From positions 87,638 to 151,637 of the forward strand of contig NZ_FOKL01000001.1 in assembly GCF_900112025.1 (NCBI RefSeq): a stretch of 64,000 nt of DNA. Direction: 5' to 3'. Made by a program: the position numbers and the translations under genes. Below, in pieces: positions 55,121-63,920 of the stretch (position 1 is its first letter; each line of letters begins with the position of its first letter). This DNA is from Janthinobacterium sp. 344 (GTDB lineage: Bacteria; Pseudomonadota; Gammaproteobacteria; Burkholderiales; Burkholderiaceae_D). Under the pieces are notes generated by a model, which had not been told where the DNA came from, did no database searches, and saw nothing but the letters and a program-made list of their open reading frames with translations.

Positions 55121-55680
55121 GCGGCGCCCTGGCGCCGCGCTTCCCACGTGCGCCGCAGCAAACCGTACAAGGCCGAGTCGCTGACATGGCCGCCGACGAT
55201 CCAGCGCTCGGGCAAAAAGCCTTCCCTGTTGAACCCCTGACGCTCGAGGGCGCTGGCCGAACCGGCGTTGAGCGGGTCGATATCGGCTTCCAGGCGGTTC
55301 AGGTCGCGCTCGACAAACGCGTATTCCAGCAGCGCGGACAAGGCTTCGTGCATATAGCCCTTGCCCCAATACGGACGGCCCAGCGCGTAGCCGATCTCGG
55401 CGCGGCGGTTTTGCGGGTGCAGGGAAAACAGGCTGCAGCTGCCCAGGTACTCCCCTGTTTCCTTCAGCTCGATGGCGAAACGGAAGAATTCCTCCTTTTC
55501 AAAGGCGGCACTGTCTTCGGCGATCTGGCGCGTGGCACGGCTGATATCGTCCCATGGCGGTTCGCTGAAATAGCGCATCACGTCGGGATCGCTGTGCATG
55601 GAGAACAGGGCCGCTTCATCGGATGGCTGTGGTTTGCGCAGGATCAAGCGTTCGGTGGTGATGGTTTTTGTGTAGGCCAT
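55117..55680 (-). CDS. GNAT family N-acetyltransferase
   Basis: A 187-residue RimJ/RimL-like acetyltransferase beginning MAYTKTITTERLILRKPQPSD. The acetyl-CoA region is AEIGYALGRPYWGKGYMHEAL, followed by NAGSASALERQGFNREG. The ATG at 55680 is the natural start; the open frame extends 16 codons further without a ribosome site. First gene of a five-gene chain that ends in the two-component system. Substrate unknown. Confidence 0.88.
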   Translation of the reverse strand: MAYTKTITTERLILRKPQPSDEAALFSMHSDPDVMRYFSEPPWDDISRATRQIAEDSAAFEKEEFFRFAIELKETGEYLGSCSLFSLHPQNRRAEIGYALGRPYWGKGYMHEALSALLEYAFVERDLNRLEADIDPLNAGSASALERQGFNREGFLPERWIVGGHVSDSALYGLLRRTWEARRQGAA

Positions 55681-55771
55681 GCAATTCCAATCGAGGTTCA
55701 AACGGACGATTCTTATTATTCCATGCAACTATAAGAATGTGGCAACTTTGTGCCCGTGCTTTTAATGTAGT

Positions 55772-57391
55772 ATGGCAACATTTTTACCATATCATTGGTG
55801 CAAGCCTATGCACGCCGCACAAGATGCAATAAATACGCAGGCCGGCCCGCCGCAGCCCGAAGACTTGCCCAGCCACAAGCGGCCAGCGGTCATCTGGGCC
55901 GGCATCGCCTTTTTCTCCATGTGCGCCATGCTGCTCGCCATGACCGTCTGGATCGTCTGGTCGTCGCACACCGTGCGCCTGCGCGAAGCGGGGGCGACGA
56001 CGGAAAACATGGCGCGCGCCCTGGCCTCGCAAGCCTACATGGAACTGGAAATCGCCGATGTCATGCTGGAGGATCTCGCCGAACATGTCCGCAACGAAGG
56101 CAATAACGACCATACGGGCGAACGCCTGGAATCGCATCTGGTGCAACTGTCCAGGCGTTTTGTGGAAATTGCCGGCGTCTTCATTTTTGACAGCGAGGGC
56201 GACTGGCTGGCCACCTCGGCGGGCACGGGTCAGGAAGGCAACAATGCCGACCGCGATTACTTTATTTATCACAAGACCCACAAGCAGCTGGGCAGCCGCA
56301 TCAGCGCGCCGGTGCTGAGCAAAACCAGCGGACAATGGGTCTTGCCCGTGTCGCGCCGGGTCGAGTCGGCGGACGGGTCCTTTGCCGGCGTGGTGCTGGT
56401 CACTCTGGCGCTGGCCTCGTTTGAACGCATCTACGATAGCCTCAACCTTGGCAATACGGGAACGGCGTTCTTTGCCCTCGATGACGGCACCTTGATCTAT
56501 CGGCGGCCGTTCCAGAGCAAGCTCATCGGCATGGATATTTCCTCGGGCGCCCTCCTGCGCGCCTACCGCGAAAAAGGACCGGTCGGCACGGCCATGATGA
56601 CGGCGAAAGTGGACGAGATCGAACGGCTGTACAGCTATCGTCACCTGGAACGCTTTCCCGTCATCGTCGCGGCGGGCTTGTCGCGGGAAGATATTTTCGC
56701 CGAATGGCGGCGCTTGAGCGTGCAGATCGTGCTGGCCTCGCTGGTGGCGGGGGCGGCGCTGCTGTACCTGTTCAGCAAGCTGATGCGCCAGCTTGCCGCA
56801 CGCGACCGCATCGAGGCCAGCCTGCGCCTGGCCAGCGCCGAGCTGCGGCAGGCCAATGCGGACCTGGCGGCGCGCGCGTCGCAGGATGGCTTGACGGGCC
56901 TGGCAAACCGCCGCTGTTTCGACGAAACCCTGGCGCATGAACTGAACCGCGCCCAGCGCGGCGGGCACGAGGTGTCGCTGATCATGATGGATGTGGACTT
57001 CTTCAAGAAATTCAACGACCAGTATGGCCACGTGGCCGGCGACCATTGCCTGCAGGCCGTCGCCGGCGCCGTGGCGCGCAGCGTGGGCCGGGCGCAAGAC
57101 CTGGCCGCGCGCTATGGCGGCGAGGAATTTGCCGTGATCCTGCCCGGCACCGGCACGGCCGGCGCGCTGGATGTCGCCGAAGCCATCCGTGCAGCCGTCG
57201 CAGCCTTGCAGATACCCCACGCGGCCAGCGCCACCGGCGCCGTGACCATCAGCCTGGGCGTTGCCACGCTCCGGCCAGGCCAGGACCAGCACGCCAATAG
57301 CAGCGAACTGATACGCCAGGCCGACGCCTTGCTGTACCAATCGAAAAACAGCGGGCGCAACCGCGTCAGCAGCCACGCGCCAGCGCCATGA
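55772..57391 (+). CDS. Membrane Cache-domain diguanylate cyclase
   Basis: A 539-residue c-di-GMP synthase. Transmembrane helices (about 40-63 and 316-336) flank a periplasmic Cache-like sensor (about 70-310). A coiled coil leads to the GGDEF domain, whose active motif is GGEEF at 449-453; RAQD at 440-443 forms the product-inhibition site. Both substrate (FKKFNDQYGH) and metal residues look intact, so it should be active. The start is uncertain: ATG at 55772 or 55808, neither with a clear ribosome site. Its stop overlaps the CPBP gene. Confidence 0.93.
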   Translation: MATFLPYHWCKPMHAAQDAINTQAGPPQPEDLPSHKRPAVIWAGIAFFSMCAMLLAMTVWIVWSSHTVRLREAGATTENMARALASQAYMELEIADVMLEDLAEHVRNEGNNDHTGERLESHLVQLSRRFVEIAGVFIFDSEGDWLATSAGTGQEGNNADRDYFIYHKTHKQLGSRISAPVLSKTSGQWVLPVSRRVESADGSFAGVVLVTLALASFERIYDSLNLGNTGTAFFALDDGTLIYRRPFQSKLIGMDISSGALLRAYREKGPVGTAMMTAKVDEIERLYSYRHLERFPVIVAAGLSREDIFAEWRRLSVQIVLASLVAGAALLYLFSKLMRQLAARDRIEASLRLASAELRQANADLAARASQDGLTGLANRRCFDETLAHELNRAQRGGHEVSLIMMDVDFFKKFNDQYGHVAGDHCLQAVAGAVARSVGRAQDLAARYGGEEFAVILPGTGTAGALDVAEAIRAAVAALQIPHAASATGAVTISLGVATLRPGQDQHANSSELIRQADALLYQSKNSGRNRVSSHAPAP

Positions 57392-58173
57392 AGCGGGCCA
57401 TCTCCATGCCAAGAATCCATATCACCATGCCGGTGGCCATCGCCGCGCTGGCCGTCTGGCTAGTCCTGACACTGGGCGTGCGCTGGTTCGCCTCCGCTGG
57501 CCACCTGACCGTCGAGGCGGCGGTCAGCAACGGCATCGGCCTGTCGTGGGCGCTGGCCGCGCTGTTCTCGCTGGCGCTGGTGCTGGCATCGGACCGGCGC
57601 CGCGCCGTGGGCCTGTATGCGCCGCAGCCCCTGAAAACCTTCTGGCTCGTCTGGCCGCCCCTGCTGTATGCGCTGCTGATGCTGTTGCTGGCCTGGGCCG
57701 GCGGCTGGCCGATGCCAAGAGTGCTGCTGATGGTGGCCTGCAATGCGGCCCTGGTGGCCGTCTCGGAAGAGCTGATGTTCCGTGGCATCTTGCTGCAAGG
57801 CATGCTGGACAAGCACGCGGTCTGGCCGGCCGTGCTGCTGTCATCGGCGCTGTTCGGCGTGGTCCACACCACCAACGGCCTGGCCACGGGCGACGTCAGC
57901 GGCGCCGTGTGGCAGGCGGTGGCGGCCGCCTTGCAGGGCGTCGGCTATGCGGCCATCCGCCTGCGCACCCGTTCCGTCTGGCCCATGGTGCTGGTGCATG
58001 GCGTATGGGATTTTGCGCTGGTGACGGCGACCATGTCAGACGCGACCGAGGACGGTTTCTCGATACTGCCCTATGCGGCCCTGCTGGCCGTGTTGCCCCT
58101 GTGCCTGTACGGCGTCTACCTGCTGCGCCCCAGCCAGCGGGCAGCGCTGGCGCCCGCCGATGCGGCCGTCTAG
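57388..58173 (+). CDS. CPBP family intramembrane metalloprotease
   Basis: A 261-residue membrane protein with about seven helices. The CPBP signatures are the EELMFRG motif (Glu127-Glu128), FGVVHTTNG with His161 and VLVHGVWDF with His near 204, the zinc-site set of Abi/CAAX proteases. These act on membrane proteins or prenylated or bacteriocin-like peptides. Start ATG overlaps the diguanylate cyclase stop; an in-frame ATG six codons later is also possible. A link to c-di-GMP is suggested only by this overlap. Confidence 0.88.
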   Translation: MKRAISMPRIHITMPVAIAALAVWLVLTLGVRWFASAGHLTVEAAVSNGIGLSWALAALFSLALVLASDRRRAVGLYAPQPLKTFWLVWPPLLYALLMLLLAWAGGWPMPRVLLMVACNAALVAVSEELMFRGILLQGMLDKHAVWPAVLLSSALFGVVHTTNGLATGDVSGAVWQAVAAALQGVGYAAIRLRTRSVWPMVLVHGVWDFALVTATMSDATEDGFSILPYAALLAVLPLCLYGVYLLRPSQRAALAPADAAV

Positions 58174-58250
58174 CGCCACCGGAACAGGGCTGGCTCTTTC
58201 GCGCAACTATAATATTGCGGCAAGATTTCCTGTGATTTGTTGAGGTGTGC

Positions 58251-58916
58251 ATGGCATTTTTTTCACGTGATTACGAAGTATTCCTGCTGCTGGCCGCGCC
58301 CGATGCACCGGCGCTGTGGAACGCGGAACAATGGGCGCCGTTCGCCGCCAGCCTCGACGTCCTCGTGGCACAGGCGCGAACAAGAGGCAAGGCCGGCGTG
58401 CGCAGCCATCAGTACAATCCCAAGGGCAAGCCGATTGCCTTTGGCCGCCTGGGCTGGGACGATACCTCGCACGCCAAGTGGACGCACACGCCGGCCACGA
58501 CGCAGGCACGCTTCATGACCCTGGAAGCGTGGGCGCCATCGTGGACGGTCTGCGAAAAGGACGGCCAGGCGCCCGATGTGTTCCTCGCCCTGGCCAACGA
58601 ATCGCTGCTGGGCCTGGTAGGCAAGCCCCTGCAATTCGGCCAGCGCCTCGTGTGCGCCATCGCCACGGACATGGGCCCGGAAGCGGCCGCCACCTTGCAG
58701 GCATCGCTGGCGCAACTGGCCGCGCAGCAAGACGCCGTCGTCTTCGCCCATTCGCGCCGCCAGTGGGGCCGCGCCTCGCCGTATGGCGGTTTCACGGGCG
58801 CCATCCAGGACATGCTGATCGGCGGCCTGTTCCAGCCCGACGATCCGCACGCACGGCCGCTCGATGACGCCACGTTCCACGATGCGTGGAGCAAACTCGA
58901 CATCCAGCAGGCATGA
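58251..58916 (+). CDS. Hypothetical protein, 221 residues
   Basis: A soluble protein starting MAFFSRDYEVFLLLAAPDAPAL, with no signal peptide or membrane segment. It is rich in Trp and Ala, with a WTHTPATTQARFMTLEAWAPSWTV region and an ending SPYGGFTGAIQDMLIGGLF. The ATG follows GAGG at a good distance. No family recognised. It lies 77 bases after the CPBP gene on the same strand and just before the DUF6624 gene, so a loose operon is likely. Confidence 0.7.
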   Translation: MAFFSRDYEVFLLLAAPDAPALWNAEQWAPFAASLDVLVAQARTRGKAGVRSHQYNPKGKPIAFGRLGWDDTSHAKWTHTPATTQARFMTLEAWAPSWTVCEKDGQAPDVFLALANESLLGLVGKPLQFGQRLVCAIATDMGPEAAATLQASLAQLAAQQDAVVFAHSRRQWGRASPYGGFTGAIQDMLIGGLFQPDDPHARPLDDATFHDAWSKLDIQQA

Positions 58917-58926
58917 ACGGACGCCC

Positions 58927-59733
58927 ATGCCACGCCTGAGCTGCGCCATCCTGCTGTGCTGGAGCGCCCATGCGGGCGCCTTCGAACTGAGCGGCGCCAT
59001 CCGCAGCAACGGCGCGCCGCTGCCGCCCGCCATCAGCATCGTTGCGGAACTCAGCCCTGGCCAGACGCACAGCATCGGCCAGGTCGAGCATGGCCGCTAC
59101 CGCATCGATGTACCGGAAGGCACCTTGCTGGCGCTGGTCGCGCGGGCGCCGCAATGGGAAGCGGAACCGAGGATCATCCACGACGCCGCCACGGCGGGCG
59201 CACTGGACATCCTGCTGTATCCGGCAGCGGTGCCGGAAGCCGCGCTGGCGCAGGCATTGCTGGCCATGGAAAAGGAAGATGTGGCCGCACGCAAGGATTG
59301 GCCGGCGACCGGGTCCGATGCGCAGGCACGGCAGCGCCTGCGCGAGACGGACGACAAAACCGAAGCGCGGCTGCGCCGCATCATCGCCAGCAAAGGCTGG
59401 CCCACGCAAACGATGGTCGGCTACAAGGCGGCAGGCAGTGCCTGGCTGATCGCCCAGCACGGCTCGGATGCCTTTCTCAAAAGCAGCCTGGCCCTGATGC
59501 GCGTGGCGGCCACGCAAGGCGAAATCACCCTGTCCAGGCTAGCCCTGACGATCGACCGCGACTTGAGCAATGACAAGCTGCCGCAGCTGTACGGCAGCCA
59601 GTTCCAGACTGGCAGCGACGGCAAGACGGTCCCGTTGCCCATCGACGATCCGCAGCGGCTGGAGCAGCGCCGCGCCAGCATGGGGCTCGAACCGTATGCG
59701 CAATACCGGCAGTTATTTGAACAGGACAATTGA
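58927..59733 (+). CDS. Secreted DUF6624 family protein
   Basis: A 268-residue exported protein: a signal peptide at the start (LSCAILLCWSAHAGA), a small beta-sandwich-like N-domain, then the DUF6624 region. Marks of that family are the stretch GWPTQTMVGYKAAGSAWLIAQH, then MRVAATQGEITLSRLALTIDR and the ending LEQRRASMGLEPYAQY. The function of the family is not known. It lies ten bases after the preceding unknown gene, suggesting joint expression. Confidence 0.8.
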   Translation: MPRLSCAILLCWSAHAGAFELSGAIRSNGAPLPPAISIVAELSPGQTHSIGQVEHGRYRIDVPEGTLLALVARAPQWEAEPRIIHDAATAGALDILLYPAAVPEAALAQALLAMEKEDVAARKDWPATGSDAQARQRLRETDDKTEARLRRIIASKGWPTQTMVGYKAAGSAWLIAQHGSDAFLKSSLALMRVAATQGEITLSRLALTIDRDLSNDKLPQLYGSQFQTGSDGKTVPLPIDDPQRLEQRRASMGLEPYAQYRQLFEQDN

Positions 59734-59843
59734 CAACGCCATCCTTCGCATGGCATCGTTACCCCATGCAATCGATACACCGCCCCCTGCCCTCCATTAT
59801 TGCCGCCATTCCAACGAGGGTGGCGGGGCAGGAATGAGATTGC

Positions 59844-59868
59844 CCAAGCCGCCTGCAAGGCGGCTTGG
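59844..59868. other. Perfect 11-base hairpin in the intergenic region
   Basis: CCAAGCCGCCT and its exact complement flank a three-base GCA loop. There is no T run on either side, so it is not a standard terminator. It lies in a 196-base gap that has no other gene, upstream of the P-loop kinase. Confidence 0.6.
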
Positions 59869-59929
59869 ATCGGCAACAAACAATCAAGACGTCTCGCAGG
59901 CTTTGTTTTACTCACCTGAGCGAGCGACC

Positions 59930-60436
59930 ATGCACACCACTGCCAGTACCCTAGTTACCCCCACCCTGCACCTCGTGTGCGGCAAGATTGCCTCGGGCAA
60001 ATCCACCTTGACCAGCCAGCTTGCGCAAGCGCCGCATACCGTGCGCATCAGCGAAGACAGCCTGCTGGCGCAGCTGTATCCGGGCCAGATCGCCAGCCTG
60101 GCCGATTACGTGGCCCATGCGGCGCGGCTGCGCGCGGCCGTCGCCCCGCTGGCCCTGCAGATGCTGCAGGCGGGCGTGTCCGTCGTGCTCGATTTCCCAG
60201 CGAATACGCCGGCCAGCCGGGCCTGGATGCGCGAGCTGTTCCAGCAGGCGGGCGTGCCGCACGTGCTGCATTACCTCGACGTGCCGGATGAGGAATGCAA
60301 GGCGCGTTTGCGCCGGCGCAATGCCAGCGGACTGCATGCGTTTTCCACCAGCGACGCGCAATTTGATGACATCACGCGCCACTTCGTGCCGCCCGCCGCG
60401 TCGGAAGGTTTTAAGCTGCTGTGCGTGACGGCTTAA
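59930..60436 (+). CDS. P-loop kinase / AAA-family ATP-binding protein
   Basis: A 168-residue ATP-binding protein with Walker A GKIASGKST at about 17-25 and a likely Walker B-like DFPANTP near residue 87, then the helical lid LRRRNASGLHAFSTSDAQ. Size and layout fit the zeta-toxin-like/chloramphenicol-phosphotransferase-like small kinases. No partner antitoxin lies next to it, so a toxin role is doubtful. Its stop overlaps the convergent flavoprotein stop. Start ATG chosen at the first family-like residue; upstream extension lacks coding character. Confidence 0.75.
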   Translation: MHTTASTLVTPTLHLVCGKIASGKSTLTSQLAQAPHTVRISEDSLLAQLYPGQIASLADYVAHAARLRAAVAPLALQMLQAGVSVVLDFPANTPASRAWMRELFQQAGVPHVLHYLDVPDEECKARLRRRNASGLHAFSTSDAQFDDITRHFVPPAASEGFKLLCVTA

Positions 60437-61578
60437 AACGTGCCCGGCAGCAGGATTTTCTTGTCCACCTGCTGCAGGTCGCGCAAGCCGCAAAAGGCCA
60501 TCGTCAAATCGAGCTCGTTGCGGATGATGTCCAGGCATTTGGTCACGCCCGGTCCGCCCATGGCGCCCAGGCCATACAGGAAGGGGCGGCCGATGTAGAC
60601 GCCTTTCGCGCCCAGCGCCACGGCCTTGAGCACGTCCTGGCCCGAGCGGATGCCGCCATCCATGTGCACTTCGATCTGGCTGCCGACGGCGTCGACGATG
60701 GCGGGCAAGGCTTCGATCGACGATTGCGCGCCATCGAGCTGGCGCCCGCCGTGGTTCGAGACGATCAGCGCGTCGGCGCCGCTGCTGACTGCCAGGCGCG
60801 CGTCTTCCGGGTCCATGATGCCCTTGATGATCAGTTTGCCGCCCCAGCGCTGCTTGATCCATTCCACGTCCGCCCACGACAGGCTCAGGTCGAACTGCTG
60901 CTGCGTCCAGGCCGACAGCGACGACATGTCGGACACGGACGTGGCGTGGCCGACGATGTTGCCGAAGCCGCGCCGTTTCGTGCCCAGCATGCCCGCCACC
61001 CAGCGCGGCTTGGTGGCCATGTTGAGGATGTTCGCAATGGTGAGTTTCGGCGGCGCCGACAGGCCGTTGCGCAAGTCCTTGTGGCGCTGGCCCAGCACCT
61101 GCAAGTCCAGCGTCAGGACCAGCGCGCCGCATTTCGCCGCCTTGGCGCGGTCGATCAGGCGGTTGATGAATTCGCGGTCCTTCATCACGTACAGCTGGAA
61201 CCAGAACGGTTTTGTCGTGTTCGCCGCCACGTCCTCGATCGAGCAGATGCTCATGGTCGACAGGGTGAACGGCACGCCAAACTTCTCGGCCGCCTGGGCG
61301 GCGAGGATTTCGCCATCCGCATGCTGCATGCCCGTCAAGCCCGTGGGCGACAGGGCCACCGGCATGGAAACGGCCTGTCCGACCATGGTCGAGGCCAGGC
61401 TGCGGTTTTCCAGGTTGACGGCGACGCGCTGGCGAAATTTGATCTTGGCGAAATCGCTGTTGTTGGCGCGGTACGTCGATTCCGTCCAGGAGCCGGAATC
61501 GGCATAGTCGTAAAACATGCGCGGCACCCGTTGCTGGGCCAGCACGCGCAAGTCTTCGATGCAGGTGATGATACTCAT
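60433..61578 (-). CDS. lldD: FMN-dependent alpha-hydroxy acid dehydrogenase (L-lactate dehydrogenase type)
   Basis: A 381-residue flavoprotein of the LldD/glycolate oxidase family, which oxidises L-lactate or related acids and passes electrons to quinone. FMN and active-site marks: the LSPTGLTGMQHADGE region near residue 80, FQLYVMKDREF at about 132, and the catalytic His in DALIVSNHGGRQLDG. ATG at 61578 has GAGGAAA. Start MSIITCIEDLRVLAQQRVPRMF is typical. The symbol is given by likeness; the substrate could be another 2-hydroxyacid. Confidence 0.85.
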   Translation of the reverse strand: MSIITCIEDLRVLAQQRVPRMFYDYADSGSWTESTYRANNSDFAKIKFRQRVAVNLENRSLASTMVGQAVSMPVALSPTGLTGMQHADGEILAAQAAEKFGVPFTLSTMSICSIEDVAANTTKPFWFQLYVMKDREFINRLIDRAKAAKCGALVLTLDLQVLGQRHKDLRNGLSAPPKLTIANILNMATKPRWVAGMLGTKRRGFGNIVGHATSVSDMSSLSAWTQQQFDLSLSWADVEWIKQRWGGKLIIKGIMDPEDARLAVSSGADALIVSNHGGRQLDGAQSSIEALPAIVDAVGSQIEVHMDGGIRSGQDVLKAVALGAKGVYIGRPFLYGLGAMGGPGVTKCLDIIRNELDLTMAFCGLRDLQQVDKKILLPGTF

Positions 61579-61658
61579 GCGTTTCCTCGGTCGATGGCAA
61601 GTCGGTCCATGATCGTGCATTTGGCCGCGCTTGTCTATCCGCGGGGCAAGACCAGCGC

Positions 61659-62627
61659 CTAAGGCGTGGCTTGCCAGTCGCGCGCGCCGAGGATCTTCTC
61701 GCCCAGTTCGCTCAAGCGGGCCTGCGGGTAGCGCAGCCTTTCCTTTTCCTCGGGGTCGCCGGGAAACGCGTAGCCCTGCGGCGCGCTGCGCTCGCGCCAG
61801 CTTTGCACGCGCCAGTCGCGCAGGGATTGATTGTCTTCTTGGGCGGGCGTAAAGGAAATGTATTGCGCCAGGCGCACCTGGTCCGTGGACGTGTTCGGGC
61901 GGATGCCATGCGCCAGCAGGCTGTTAAAGATCAGCAATTCCCCCTTCTTCATGGCGATGAATTCCATCGGATACGGCACTGTCGCCAGGTCCGGCTGCCA
62001 CGGGTTGCGGTCGGCCGGCACCGTCTTGCGCCAGCTCAGCAAGTGATTGAACAGCTGCGGATAGCATTGAAAGCCGCCGCTCTCGGGCGAGGTATCGGAC
62101 AGGGCCAGCACGCCCTGCACGTTGACGGGCAGCGGGTCGAGCGTGGTGTCCGCATCCCAGTGGATGAAGCCGCCAAACTTGCGCTTGCCCTTGTTCGGCG
62201 TGTTCAGGTTGGCGCGGTCGATGGTCACCCACAGGTCTTCGCGGTCCCAGATGTCGACAAAGGCGTCGTAGACGCGCCGGGTCTGGCGGTTATCCCACAG
62301 GGTCTGGTTGTGGTAGGCCTCGACCATGCCGGAGCCGTTGAGCTCTTTCATCGCGTGGTCGCGCAGCTGGTCCCGGTTCCAGGTGGCGCGGTCATGCTGG
62401 TCGAGTCCTTGGAATTCCCAAAGGAAATCTGTCGTGCGCCGCACCTGCTCGGGCGGCACGGCATCCTTGACGATGACATAACCGTAGGTTTGCCAGTGCA
62501 AAAAGTCGCTGTCGGACAGCACGCGCAGGGGCAGCCGTTTGCGGATGTCGCGCAACTGGGGCTGTTCCGTGTAGGCCACGGACGGGTTGCCGGGACGGTC
62601 TTCGCCGTATTGATAGGGGTTTTGCAT
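61659..62627 (-). CDS. Phytanoyl-CoA dioxygenase (PhyH) family protein
   Basis: A 322-residue Fe(II)/2-oxoglutarate-dependent oxygenase of the PhyH family. The metal triad is His156 and Asp158 in FIHWDAD and His240 in SLLAHGIRP, with Arg243 likely to bind 2-oxoglutarate. It hydroxylates small molecules; the substrate is unknown. Start is ATG. It is divergent from an AraC regulator 115 bases away that probably controls it, a common pairing for this family. Confidence 0.87.
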   Translation of the reverse strand: MQNPYQYGEDRPGNPSVAYTEQPQLRDIRKRLPLRVLSDSDFLHWQTYGYVIVKDAVPPEQVRRTTDFLWEFQGLDQHDRATWNRDQLRDHAMKELNGSGMVEAYHNQTLWDNRQTRRVYDAFVDIWDREDLWVTIDRANLNTPNKGKRKFGGFIHWDADTTLDPLPVNVQGVLALSDTSPESGGFQCYPQLFNHLLSWRKTVPADRNPWQPDLATVPYPMEFIAMKKGELLIFNSLLAHGIRPNTSTDQVRLAQYISFTPAQEDNQSLRDWRVQSWRERSAPQGYAFPGDPEEKERLRYPQARLSELGEKILGARDWQATP

Positions 62628-62742
62628 CGCTGTCTCCTGTGTGGGTGTGAGACAGATTGTGCGCTGGGCCGGCCAGCCGAAATGCGCGCCGAGCGGCCAA
62701 TACTGGTACTATCCTGACCATTCATATCCATAAAACGTCACA

Positions 62743-63618
62743 ATGACGCCCTTATTCGAACAAGTCACGATCCCGCCGGGCCATTCCTGGGGCTTGCTGT
62801 GGCGCGAACTCGGCACCATTCCCTTCATCTGGCACTACCACCCGCAGTTCGAACTGACCCTGACGGTGAATGCGCGGGGACAGCGCTACATCGGCGACCA
62901 CCTGGGCGACTTCGAGCCGGGCGACCTGGTGCTGCTGGGGCCGAATTTGCCGCACACGTGGTCGGCCAGCGAACGCATCGACAGCAGCCAGCCGATGCTG
63001 GCCGTCGTCGTGTGGTTTTCATTGGAATGGCTGGAGCGGCTGGCGGCCTGCTTTCCCGAATTGCAAGCCTTGCGGCAACTGGCGGTCCGCGCCGGCCCTG
63101 CCCTGCATTTTTCGCCGGCAACGAGCACGCGCTGCGCCGATCAGCTGCTGCGGCTGAACGCCCTGCCCGTGCCGCAGCGCCTGCCGCTGCTGCTCGACGT
63201 GCTGCTGGCGCTGGCGGGCGATACGGGCGCGCAGCCGCTGGCCTCGACGGCGCAGGCGCCCGTGCACGGCGACGGACAGCAAAAACGCATGGCCGGCGTG
63301 CTTGATTTCATGCATGCGCATTTCCGGGAAGAGATTGCCCTGGAGAACCTGGCGCAGCGTGCCGCCCTGTCGCTGGGCGCGTTTCACCGCTTCTTCAAGC
63401 GCCACGCGCATTGCACGCCGGGCGACTACCTGGCGCGGCTGCGCATCGGCCGCGCCTGCCAACAGCTGATCGAGAGCGATCTCGCCATCGCCGTCATCGC
63501 GCAAGAGGCCGGCTACCGCAACCTGGCGCATTTCAACCGCCAGTTCCGCGCCGCCAAGCACGTCACGCCGCGCGCGTTTCGCCGGCAATACCGGCGCGGC
63601 GCCAACCGGGCGGCGTAA
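62743..63618 (+). CDS. AraC family transcriptional regulator
   Basis: A 291-residue regulator. The N-terminal cupin-like sensor holds WHYHPQFELTLTVNARGQRYIGDHLGD at about 30-55; the C-terminal double helix-turn-helix (about 195-285) shows LENLAQRAALSLGAFHRFFKRHAHCTPGDYL and AGYRNLAHFNRQFRAAKHVTP. It is divergent from the PhyH gene; the 115 bases between should hold its binding sites, but I could not pick a clear repeat. Confidence 0.92.
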   Translation: MTPLFEQVTIPPGHSWGLLWRELGTIPFIWHYHPQFELTLTVNARGQRYIGDHLGDFEPGDLVLLGPNLPHTWSASERIDSSQPMLAVVVWFSLEWLERLAACFPELQALRQLAVRAGPALHFSPATSTRCADQLLRLNALPVPQRLPLLLDVLLALAGDTGAQPLASTAQAPVHGDGQQKRMAGVLDFMHAHFREEIALENLAQRAALSLGAFHRFFKRHAHCTPGDYLARLRIGRACQQLIESDLAIAVIAQEAGYRNLAHFNRQFRAAKHVTPRAFRRQYRRGANRAA

Positions 63619-63638
63619 ATCCGTTCGGAAACGAAAAA

Positions 63639-63665
63639 GGGGATCAGATTTTACAATCTGACCCC
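63639..63665 (-). terminator. Rho-independent terminator of the downstream tRNA-Arg
   Basis: Minus-strand reading gives GGGG-TCAGATT paired with AATCTGA-CCCC around a short A/T loop, one bulged A, then a T run. It lies just past the CCA end of the tRNA at 63674. Confidence 0.8.
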
Positions 63666-63673
63666 CAATATTC

Positions 63674-63750
63674 TGGTGCGGCTGGCAGGAATTGAACCCA
63701 CGACCCCTTGGTTCGTAGCCAAGTACTCTATCCAGCTGAGCTACAGCCGC
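63674..63750 (-). tRNA. tRNA-Arg(ACG), copy 1
   Basis: A complete 77-base tRNA with encoded CCA. The acceptor stem is GCGGCTG/CAGCCGC, the T loop is GTTCAAT and the anticodon stem-loop CTTGG-CTACGAA-CCAAG carries ACG (63714-63716). It reads CGU and, after inosine modification, CGC and CGA. Identical to copy 2. Confidence 0.97.
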
Positions 63751-63878
63751 CTAAGACAAGATTATAGCAGGGCTTTGCAGAATGGCAAAGGGCGGCGGGA
63801 CGATATTTTACAATTGACGCTCCTGCCAGCCCCTTCCTCGCCATGGCCGCCGCTGTGGGGAAAATGCACGAAAAAAAA

Positions 63879-63905
63879 CCCGGAAAGCGTGCTTTCCGGG
63901 TTTTT
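63879..63905 (-). terminator. Terminator between the two tRNA-Arg genes
   Basis: A perfect ten-base stem CCCGGAAAGC/GCTTTCCGGG with a GT loop, flanked by eight A and five T, so it can act in both directions. It should end transcription from the upstream tRNA before the second copy. Confidence 0.9.
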
Positions 63906-63920
63906 CTCTACTGCTGATAC

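Noticed and set aside
59930..60436. A zeta-type toxin of a toxin-antitoxin pair
   Set aside because: The P-loop kinase fold fits, but no small antitoxin gene lies next to it and the neighbours are metabolic, so I call only an ATP-binding kinase-like protein.
63639..63665. A dispersed intergenic repeat (GGGGTCAGATT-type inverted repeat)
   Set aside because: Such repeats do occur in related genomes, but the T run on the minus strand right after a tRNA makes a terminator the simpler reading here.
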